Source: Erodium maritimum
Taxonomy: Eukaryota; Streptophyta; Magnoliopsida; Geraniales; Geraniaceae
Direction of reading: 5' to 3'
Assembly: GCA_963921825.1 (NCBI GenBank)
Contig: OY997594.1
Coordinates: forward strand, 30,176,956-30,240,955
Length of the DNA stretch: 64,000 bases
Of the stretch, positions 33,290-42,883 are shown in pieces. Position numbers and translations under genes: made by a program. Numbering within the stretch: position 1 is the first letter of the stretch; every line of letters begins with the position of its first letter. The notes under the pieces are model-generated. The model saw only the letters and a program-made list of their open reading frames with translations. It was not told where the DNA came from and ran no database searches.

Positions 33290-34777
33290 TCTGATGAGGA
33301 CCTCGAAACTAATCTATCAGTATCTGAGGACGAAGCTATCAACACCACCATCATGAGACCCGAGGAAGAAGCTACCAACAACATTCCTATCATGAGACTA
33401 GCACTAAGGACAAGGTCAGGAACTAGAGCATTACGAGAAGAATTCAACAAACAAGTGGAGAGCTTAATTACACTCAGCGAGCATGGGGAACATCAAGAAG
33501 AAGTGATCACCAAGGCAAATCAAGAAGACATTCAAGACTTCAACATATATGTTTTTGCCTCTTCTTCAAGGAATTAATGAAGCCAACTTGTTCATCATTT
33601 CCAAAGACAAATCAACCACTTAATTCATTCAATGAAGATGAATAGTCAAGGTATATATTTGAATTCAGATTATTAATGAGCTACTTTTGATGTTTTGCAG
33701 ATTTCCAACCTTTGGTTTCTCAAGAGTCATTTAGTATTAGTTAGAGTCTCTTGTAATCAATTTTTGACCCTAAAAGGTCACAAGCTCATGGACTATTTAA
33801 TAAAGTAACTTCTCAGCATGTATTATGCAAGTTTAATGAAATAAAAATTTGAGTTTTCTTTTAGGAAGAATCTTAACCAATTCAATCTTCTTGTGTGTGA
33901 AGCTTTAAAGTTTGTTTGTTTCGACTTATCACGGACTTTTCATAATCTATGTGGCGTCATTCAACCCACTATCTATCTTCCTAGTTACTTAAATTCTTCA
34001 AAGAGTGTTGTCGACCAGTTGAAGCAATCTCCATCTTCGATTCCATCTCCATCCATTGGTTCTTTAGAGAGTGTTGTACGGCCAACTAAGGTTCTCCATC
34101 CTATCATCACTATCATATTTATCCTATCAGCAAGGTTCTATCTCATCCTACAACCACAGTCTTGTATCATCTAGTATCAGAGCTAAACGCTCCAAATCAG
34201 GTTTTATCTATCCTTGTTAATTTTGTTTTTATCTATTTGCTGTTGTTTTAGTTTACAAAAAAAAAAGAACTTTAAGCAGAAATCAAATTTGTCCAGATTT
34301 GTTTTCATTGTTTGTTATCTCATCTCTTTTAAGTTCAGTACCTTTTCGACTTCCTTTTCACTTGATTTGTTTGTTTTGTGAGAAACAACAACATTCAGAA
34401 CTATGTAAGATCAAGGGGATACAAACGTAGTTCAAATTCTTGCTGCTAGTTAAAGTCTGCTCCAAGACCTTGAAAATCAAATGACAATAATTGAACAGCC
34501 ACCAACGACATGAAGAAATCCTATTAGAAATGTGAATGCTCCAAAGGTGAACCAAAATGAAGAAGACTTACAAGACTCTGAAGATGATGGCCAACCATAT
34601 TTTTATCAAAACCCAAGGCCAAGGAGGCAATACAACTATAATCGAGGCCAAAAAGAGGATGTCAGACATGTAAATTGAGATGTCAAGCTCAATTCCCCAA
34701 TTTTCACAGGGAGGGTAAATCCAGAAGCTTACCTTGATTGGGAAAGGCGTATGAAGTATAGCTTACAATACTACAAT

Positions 34778-37743
34778 TGTAATAACCACTTCTGGTCAAC
34801 GTCTGTCAAACCTGCGAAAGACAGGAAAATTTAAAATTTTTGAGACAAACACTTAATTTAACCTAATTTGACCCCGAGGGTCATACCGGACTTAAGTTGA
34901 CCCCGTTATCGACCAAAATGAGTTCCGGGGGACTCAGGGCAACTTTCTGATCAATTTGGGAAATGTTGAGTTTTCGCTGGAAAAGTCAACCGAGCGACGT
35001 TTTGGTCCATTCAAGGACCGTTTTGGACCCGAAAAGCTGAGCCGTCGTCGTAGCGGTCTTAGTTGAGCCGTTTCCTTGTGGCCCGCCAAGTTTCGTAATT
35101 TCTTGGGAAAAGTGCCCGTTCGGGACCCGAAACGTCCGATTTTCGCGAATCTGATTGGAAAATATCCACTAGATATTTTCCAAAAGGTGTGGGACCCACC
35201 TTGACACTTGTCCTAATTGTGGTGGTGTTAGTTTTGGGGGGGAAAGGTGTGGAGGAGAAGGGGTGGCCGAACATGGGGTTTTAAAGAGAGAAAAAAATAG
35301 GTTTTGTGAGTTAGTTGATTAAATTAGAAAGACAAGAGAGTTTAGAGAGAGAAGGAGAAGAAGAAGAAGAGAGAAGATAGGAAAAGCTAGGTTTGGGAAG
35401 GAAGCTAGCCCTTGGATCGTCTCAAGACAAAGAGCAAACTTCTTCCCCTCGTCTTCCTCGTCGGTAAGACCTAAACCGATCGTCGTTTCGTTTATTTTTC
35501 AAAAGCTAGGGTTTGGTTATAAACTATGAGTTAGGGTTGTAGTGAGTTTGGGGGTTTGTTGGAGGCGTTTGGAGGTGTTTTTGAACGTTTTCCGGCGACC
35601 GAGAGCTAGGGAGGAGCTCCGGCCACCTTGGGTGGTGACCGGCCACCATTGGAGGTGGCTGGCCGGACCTAGGGCCGACCACCACCATGGTGGCCGAGCC
35701 CCTTGGAAACCCTAGGGCTCTCGGCCCAATGGGCCGGGTGGGGCCCACGTACTCGGGTGCTCGGGTTTAAACGTTCGGGTGGTTTAAAACGTTCCCCGGA
35801 CCATTTATCCTTAATCGAATCGAAAGTTGGAATTAAATTGGAGAAGTTACAATTAACGGGTTTTAGAAACTTTAAACGTTAATAATTTGACTTAGAAGTC
35901 GAAATTCGATTCCGTCAAGTGCGTTGGGTTCCTTGAATTATTCTAAGACCGTAGAAACGAAAACGGGAACTTTTGGAGCCCCGGAAGGCAATTAACAAAA
36001 CCCGGGCAGACTCGTCATGTCGGGCGAATCGGGCCTTTACGGGCCCTATATCGACAATGTCGAGTAATTGGGAAGTTTGGGAGTGATCGGCTTTATCGGG
36101 GTTACGTTTGGGCGTTAAGGTTATTGAATTTCGGTTTATTCGTACTAGTTTAAAAGTGCTTTAAAAATGTGTTCTTTTAGATCGTGCTGCGGACCGAGGC
36201 AAAGGGAAGCTCGGTGATTGACTGGGTTTACCTCGGGTTTTAGTGGAGCACTTTTGGAGCTATACACGAGGTAGGGAAAAGTAGCCGGATCTCGGCCCTG
36301 ATTAGGGAAAGTTAATAGTAGAATTGCATGTGACACCGGGGTGTCGTGGGTTATGTAGATTTATTTAAATATTAGAAAAGCATGATACGTGATTGTAGCG
36401 TTTAAAAGCATGTGACACTTAGTAGTGTTGTAGGAACAGAGAATTTAGTGATAATTGAATTACTGGAGGCATATGACCATGCCCGGAGGTTGTTTGTGAA
36501 ACTAGTGATCTTAGAACTGTTGGAGGCATCGAGTATGTCGGAGGTTGTTGTGCGTTATTTATTGTTGAGTTTGAGTGGCCTTGAGAGCCCGTGTTAGTTA
36601 TTGTTGAGTTTGAGTGGCCTTGAGAGCCCGTGTTATTTATTGTTGAGTTTGAGTGGCCTTGAGAGCCCGTGTTATTTATTGTTGAGTGTGGGTGGCCATG
36701 AGTGCCCGTGTCTTACTGTTGATGTGTTGGGGTGGCTGTGAGTGCCGTGGGGTTGTTGAACCCGAGTCTTGACCGTTGGTGTGTCGTGAGTGGCAGTGAG
36801 TGCCGTGGGGTTGTTGAACCCGAGTCTTGACCGTTGGTGTGTCTTGAGTGGCAGTGAGTGCCCGTGGGGTTGTTGAACCCGAGTCTTGATTGTTGAGGTG
36901 TCTTAAGTGGCCTTGAGTGCCTGTGTGTTTGAACTTGCCTGTGATTGTGATTGTGGTTACCTGAAGTTCTGAGTTCGAAAGGTTGACAGCCTGATCCGAC
37001 TTAGTGTCGATGAATTGCGAGTTCGAAAGGTCGACAGCCTGATCCGACTTAGTGTCGATGAATTGCGAGTTCGAAAGGTCGACAGCCTGATCCGACTTAG
37101 TGTCGATGAATTGCGAGTTCTAAAGGTCGACAGCCTGATCCGACTTCGTGTCGAGGAATTGCGATAGGTCGATCCCTGACCTGATTGAGATTGGTTACTG
37201 AGCAGCTGGTGTGCGATCCTTTGTGATCTTGTTTGGCGTTGGGTATTCTTCATGTCGTGTCCTTGGAGGAGGTCGTCGATTGTTGCGTCTGGTCTACATT
37301 ACTTTATCGAGTGTTGAGTCTGTTGAGGAAAGTAATGGGTTGTGGGTCAGTTGGGTACTTGAGTTGGGGACTGTAGTCCCGGTGTTTGGTTTGGTTTTAG
37401 TATTACTGGCTTTATCTACTAATTATTCCATAGTCAGTCTGTTATCCGTGGAGGTGAGCGAACGCTCACCCCTAGCTGCTTTTCCTACAAGTACCGTTCG
37501 CAGTTTGGACTAGGTGAGCTTCTGAAGCTTGAAGAGCTTGAAGCGGGTTTCTGGGTGTTTTGAGTCTAGTGACGTGTACCTCGTTTTGTCCAAGTGTTGG
37601 GACTATATTTTGAGTTGTAAATATTATTATTCTTGTTGAACTAAACTGGCTTTCAAAGTAATTTAATGAAAACAGGCTTCAAGTTTTGTAACTTTTTAAA
37701 CGTTCGCGTCCCTAGTTCGGTTCGCTGAAATTGGGGCGTGACA
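34778..37743 (+). repeat. Long gypsy-type LTR, left member of a pair (2966 bp)
   Basis: It begins TGTAATAACCAC and ends GGGGCGTGACA, TG...CA as for LTRs. It is nearly identical to 37926-40754. The left flank ACAAT (34773-34777) equals the right flank of the right LTR (40755-40759). Length and end sequences resemble those of long-LTR chromoviral (Tekay/Del-like) elements; lineage is not proven because no pol survives. It contains an AG-rich tract (35287-35390), GGATCGTCTCAA (35415-35426), a donor-like site (35464), several short tandem arrays (36550-37160) and the hairpin GTGAGCG-AA-CGCTCAC (37454-37469). Confidence 0.85.
36977..37165. repeat. 60-bp tandem array inside the left long LTR
   Basis: Four near-identical units with core GGTCGACAGCCTGATCCGAC and a GTGTCGATGAATTGCGAGTT segment. 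The same array occurs in the right LTR (39987-40170). Upstream (36555-36690 and 36725-36900) are two other arrays, of about 44 bp (GTTTGAGTGGCCTTGAGAGC) and about 62 bp (GGGGTTGTTGAACCCGAGTC). Confidence 0.85.
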
Positions 37744-37925
37744 ACTTGATGAGGCAATTATAGCTGATGATGTTCCTATTGATAGGAACGAGATCTTTAC
37801 GCAACAACAAGTTCGGCAAATTGAGACACCGTCTTTGGCAGTAGGTAGAAAACCTAGGGTCATACGTGCACCTCAGAGATTCAACTATGAAGATGGAGTA
37901 GCTTATGCTTTTCCGATTATTGATT
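37744..37925 (+). pseudogene. 182-bp copia-like polyprotein fragment between two LTRs
   Basis: An open frame reads DEAIIADDVPIDRNEIFTQQ and ends RAPQRFNYEDGVAYAFPIID, resembling the linker between integrase and reverse transcriptase in Ty1/copia polyproteins. It is not what should follow a gypsy LTR: no primer-binding site and no gag. It is probably filler DNA captured when the real interior was lost. Copia identity is inferred from resemblance only. Confidence 0.45.
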
Positions 37926-40754
37926 ATGAGTTCCGGGGGACTCAGGGCAACTTTCTGATCAATTTGGGAAATGTTGACTTTTCGCTGGAAAAGTCAACCG
38001 AGCGACGTTTTGGTCCATTCGAGGACCGTTTTGGACCCGAAAAGCTGAGCCGTCGTCGTAGCGGTCTTAGTTGAGCCGTTTCCTTGTGGCTCGCCAAGTT
38101 TCGTAATTTCTTGGGAAAAGTGTCCGTTCGGGACCCGAAACGTCCGATTTTCGCGAACCTGATTGGAAAATATCCACTAGATATTTTTCAAAAGGTGTGG
38201 GACCCACCTTGACACTTGTCCTAATTGTGGTGGTGTTAGTTTTGGGGGGAAAAGGTGTGGAGGAGAAGGGGTGGCCGAACATGGAGTTTTAAAGAGAGAA
38301 AAAAATAGGTTTTGTGAGTTAGTTGATTAAATTAGAAAGAGAAGAGAGTTTAAAGAGAGAAGGAGAAGAAGAAGAAGAGAGAAGATAGGAAAAGCTAGGT
38401 TTGGGAAGGAAGCTAGCCCTTGGATCGTCTCAAGACAAAGAGAAAACCTCTTCCCCTCGTCTTCCTCGTCGGTAAGACCTAAACCGATCGTCGTTTCGTT
38501 TATTTTTCAAAAGCTAGGGTTTGGTTATAAACTATGAGTTAGGGTTGTAGTGAGTTTGGGGGTTTGTTGGAGGCGTTTGGAGGTGTTTTTGAACGTTTTC
38601 CGGCGACCGAGAGCTCGGGAGGAGCCCCGGCCACCTAGGGTGGTGGCCGGCCACCATTGGAGGTGGTTGGCCGGACCTAGGCCCGGCCACCACCATGGTG
38701 GCCGAGCCCCTTGGAAACCCTAGGGCTCTCGGCCCAATGGGCCGGGTGGGGCCCACGTACTCGGGTGCTCGGGTTTAAACGTTCGGGTGGTTTAAAACGT
38801 TCCCCGGACCATTTATCCTTAATCGAATCGAAAGTTGGAATTAAATTGGAGAAGTTACAATTAACGGGTTTTAGAAACTTTAAACGTTAATAATTTGACT
38901 TAGAAGTCGAAATTCGATTCCGTCGAGTGCGTTGGGTTCCTTGAATTATTCTAAGACCGTAGAAACGAAAACGGGAACTTTTGGAGCCCCGGAAGGCAAT
39001 TAACAAAACCCGGGCAGATTCGCCATGTCGGGCGAATCGGGCCTTTACGGGTCCTATATCGACAATGTCGAGTAATTGGGAAGTTTGGGAGTGATCGGCT
39101 TTATCGGGGTTACATTTGGGCGTTAAGGTTATTGAATTTCGGTTTATTCGTACTAGTTTAAAAGTGCTTTAAAATTGTGTTCTTTTAAATCGTGCTGCGG
39201 ACCGAGGCAAAGGGAAGCTCGGTGATTGACTGGGTTTACCTCGGGTTTTAGTGGAGCGCTTTTGGAGCTATACACGAGGTAGGGAAAAGTAGCCGGATCT
39301 CGGCCTTGATTAGGGAAAGTTAATAGTAGAATTGCATGTGACACCGGGGTGTCGTGGGTTGAGTAGATTTATTTAAATATTAGAAAAGCATGATACGGGA
39401 TTGTAGCGTTTAAGAGAAAAGCATGTGACACTTAGTAGTGTCGTAGGAACAGAGAACTTAGCGATAATTGAATTACTGGAGGCATATGACCATGCCCGGA
39501 GGTTGTTTGTGAAACTAGTGATCTTAGGACTGTTGGAGGCATCGAGTATGCCGGAGGTTGTTGTGCGTTATTTATTGTTGAGTTTGAGTGGCCTTGAGAG
39601 CCCGTGTTAGTTATTGTTGAGTTTGAGTGGCCTTGAGAGCCCGTGTTATTTATTGTTGAGTTTGAGTGGCCTTGAGAGCCCGTGTTATTTATTGTTGAGT
39701 TTGGGTGGCCATGAGTGCCCGTGTCTTACTGTTGATGTGTTGGGGTGGCCGTGCGTGCCGTGGGGTTGTTGAACCCGAGTCTTGACCGTTGGTGTGTCGT
39801 GAGTGGCAGTGAGTGTTGTGGGGTTGTTGAACCCGAGTCTTGACCGTTGGTGTGTCTTGAGTGGCAGTGAGTGCCCGTGGGGTTGTTGAACCCGAGTCTT
39901 GATTGTTGAGGTGTCTTAAGTGGCCTTGAGTGCCTGTGTGTTTGAACTTGCCTGTGATTGTGATTGTGGTTACCTGAAGTTGTGAGTTCGAAAGGTCGAC
40001 AGCCTGATCCGACTTAGTGTCGATGAATTGCGAGTTCGAAAGGTCGACAGCCTGATCCGACTTAGTGTCGATGAATTGCGAGTTCAAAAGGTCGACAGCC
40101 TGATCCGACTTAGTGTCGATGAATTGCGAGTTCTAAAGGTCGACAGCCTGATCCGACTTCGTGTCGAGGAATTGCGATAGGTCGATCCCTGACCTTATTG
40201 AGATTGGTTACTGAGCAGCTGGTGTGCGATCCTTTATGATCTTGTTTGGCGTTGTGTAGTCTTCCTGTCGTGTCCTTGGAGGAGGTCGTCGATAGTTGTG
40301 TCGGGTCTACATTACTTTATCGAGTGTTGAGTCTGTTGAGGGAAGTAACGGATTGTGGGTCAGTTGGGTACTTGAGTTGGGGACTATAGTCCAGGTGTTG
40401 AGTTGGTTTAGTGTTACTGGCTTTATCTACTAATTATGCCACAGTCAGTCTGTTATCCGTGGAGGTGAGCGAACGCTCACCCCTAGCTGCTTTTCCTACA
40501 GGTACTGATCACCGGACGGACTAGGTTAGCTCTTGAAGTTCATGGAGCTTGGAGCGGAGTCTGGTCTTTATTTTGTTGAGTCTAGTGACGGATATTGTAC
40601 CTTGTCCACTTGTTTGGACGTTTTTGTATTGTAAATATTATTATTTTTGGTAACTAAATGGAAATATCAGAGTTTTATTCAAAACAGGTTTTAAGTGTTT
40701 CATGTTTTAAATGTTCGCGTCCCGAGTTCGGTTCGCTGAAATTGGGGCGTGACA
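37926..40754 (+). repeat. Long gypsy-type LTR, right member of a pair, 5'-truncated
   Basis: It matches the left LTR from its base 34918 onward (starts ATGAGTTCCGGGGG), so about 140 bp of the 5' end are missing. It ends GGGGCGTGACA at 40754 followed by the TSD ACAAT (40755-40759). A few per cent of scattered substitutions separate it from the left copy. Donor-like GGTAAG at 38471, acceptor-like TTTTCCTACAG ending at 40501, hairpin at 40465-40480. Confidence 0.85.
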
Positions 40755-42097
40755 ACAATTACTCGGAACAAAGGAAAGAATCCTTAGCTGCTGCCCTACT
40801 TATTAAAGGTGCTTTAGCTTGGTGGGACAGATATATGTCCGAGAGGAGGAGGCATATGCACAGTCGAATCGCCACTTAGAAGGACATGAAATTTATCATG
40901 AGGAAGAGATATGTTCCAATCTATTATTACTGAAGCCTACAAAAAAAATTCAGAATGCTCTCTCAAGGAAATAAATCGATGGAAGAATATTTTGATGAGT
41001 TTGAGACACTTCGAAACATATTAGAATCTGAAGATTCAAATGAGTCTTTCATGGCACAATTCCTAGATGGTCTTCATGATAGAATTGTGAGAAAGGTGGA
41101 GAGACAGACCTACCATGACTTGGAAGAATTATTGCACCTTGCTACTCAAGCCGAACAACATATTAAGAGGAAGACAACTTCTACCAATATGAACAAGAAT
41201 TCTTGGGCACCACAACCACCAAAAGCTATAGACAAAGGGAAGTCTGATGAGATGTCCCAAAGGTTCAAAGGGAAGCTACCAGAGTCATCAATAGGAACCA
41301 AACCAGAGCAAGGTAATGATTTAATTCAAAGATCTTGTGACATTACTTGTTTTCAATGTCAGGGAAAAGGACATTATGCACGGTATTGTCCAAACCAACG
41401 AGTAATGATCCTCAAAGCTAATGAAGAATACGAGTCTCAAGATGAGGAAGAAGAGATAGTAGAATCCGAAGAAGATATTGTTGATTATCTAGAAACCGGA
41501 GAACTACTAGTCATAAGGAAAGCTTTTAGCTCACTCTTTGATCCCGAGACTATCCAACAAGAGAAAACCTTTCACTCGCGATGTAACATAAACTCTAAGG
41601 TATGTAGCTTGATTATTGATGAAGGTTCATGTATTAACGTGGCCAGCAAGTATTTGGTTGATAAGCTAGGTCTCTAAAGGATAAAGCACCATCAACCATA
41701 CCAGCTCAAATGGATAATGATTCATCCAAACTCAAGATCTTCGAACAAGTCACCGTACCTTTCAACATAGAAAAATATGCAGATTAAGTTGTGTGTGATG
41801 TGGTTCCTATGCAAGCTGGTCACCTTCTTTTAAGACAACCATGGAAATTTGATAAAGAAACTCTACACAATGGATAAACCAATTACTACTCTTTCACTCA
41901 CAACAACAAGAAGCACACTTTGGCTCCTTTTAATCCATAAGAAGTGCATGAAATGCATATATCTATGTCCAAAGAAGTTAAGTTAGACATAACTAACCTT
42001 TACATTACACCTTCTATTATTTTGAAATCTCTTGATTCATCTAATAAGGTGCTACTAATGATCTTTAAGGAAGGTTTGTTTTCAGGTTAAGAAGAGC

Positions 42098-42875
42098 ATG
42101 AATTATCCCCCCGAGATGCTTGGACTATTAGAGAAGTTTAAAGAAGTGTGTCTCGAGAAAATTCCACCAAGTTTGTCACCAATAAGAGGAATCGGACATC
42201 AGATCGATCTTGTTCTAGGAGCATCATTTCCTAACAGGCCAACTTATAGAAACAATCCCAAGGAAGCTCAAGAGCTAGAAAAGCAAGTTCAAGATCTCAT
42301 GTCAAAAGGATATATCCACGAAAGTCTTAGCCCATGTACAGTACATATCCTTAGAGTACCTAAGAAAGATGGAACATGGAGGATGTGTGTTGATTGTCGA
42401 GCCATCAACAATATCACTGTCAAATATATACATCCAATTCCGAGGCTTGATGATATGTTAGATGAGCTTAATGAAGCCACAATATTTTCTAAGATTGATT
42501 TGAGGAGTGAGTACCATCAAGTAAGGTTGAAGTAAGGAGATGAATGAAAAACAACGTTTAAAACTAAACAAGGATTATATGAGTGACTGGTCATGCCATT
42601 TGGATTCACAAACGCCTCAAGTACATTCATGAGGCTCATGAACCATGTCTTAAGTGAATACATTAGTAAGTTTGTGGTAATATATTTTGATGATATCCTG
42701 TTTTACAGTTATAACATCACAGATCACTTAAACCACATCGAACAGGTTCTAGAAACACTCCGAGCTGAAAACCTAAATGTAAATCTTAAGAAATGCACAT
42801 TTTGCACTGATCAAGTTGTGATTTCGGGATTTGTTGTAAGCTCGCAGGGATTGAAGGTTTACTGCCTCTATTAAC
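42098..42875 (+). pseudogene. gypsy reverse transcriptase pseudogene, truncated
   Basis: Two frames separated by a stop near 42533 read VPKKDGTWRMCVDCRAINN, FSKIDLRSEYHQVRLK, VMPFGFTNASSTFMRLMN and the catalytic YFDDIL (near 42686), then LNLKKCTF-like and GFVVSSQGLKV. This is the canonical Ty3/gypsy reverse transcriptase order. It ends at about 42870 without RNase H or integrase, just before the solo LTR at 42884. Confidence 0.85.
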
Positions 42876-42883
42876 CGTCATAT

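Larger units (their letters stand above)
34385..41677 (+). pseudogene. gypsy gag-protease pseudogene, split by nested LTR insertion
   Basis: The 5' part (34410-34777) ends in NSPIFTGRVNPEAYLDWERR and MKYSLQYYN. The 3' part from 40760 continues YSEQRKESLAAALLIKGALAWWDRY, the retrotransposon gag fold. 40955-41677 (open for 240 codons) adds MEEYFDEFETL, a CCHC knuckle CFQCQGKGHYARYC (near 41350) and the protease-like IIDEGSCINVAS, in which the usual DSG/DGG is DEG. Stops at 34453, 34513 and near 40877 show decay. Confidence 0.75.
33290..42883 (+). mobile_element. Broken Ty3/gypsy retrotransposon (host of nested LTR insertions)
   Basis: In order: a fragment resembling the C-terminal tail of a gypsy polyprotein (33350-33577, RLALRTRSGTRALREEF), an LTR-like AT-rich segment (about 33640-34170), a Met-tRNA-type primer-binding site TAGTATCAGAGCT (about 34173-34185), gag (34385-34777 continuing at 40760-41500), protease-like DEGSCINVAS (near 41618) and reverse transcriptase (42098-42870). 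The reading frame of gag is restored (LQYYN joined to YSEQRKES) when 34778-40759, the nested LTR pair plus one TSD copy, is removed. RNase H and integrase are missing and the element stops near 42870. Many stops; not functional. Confidence 0.75.

Noticed and set aside
37835..38074. 79-codon frame crossing from the filler into the right LTR
   Set aside because: The second half is LTR sequence; only the first part (to about 37925) resembles a polyprotein fragment.
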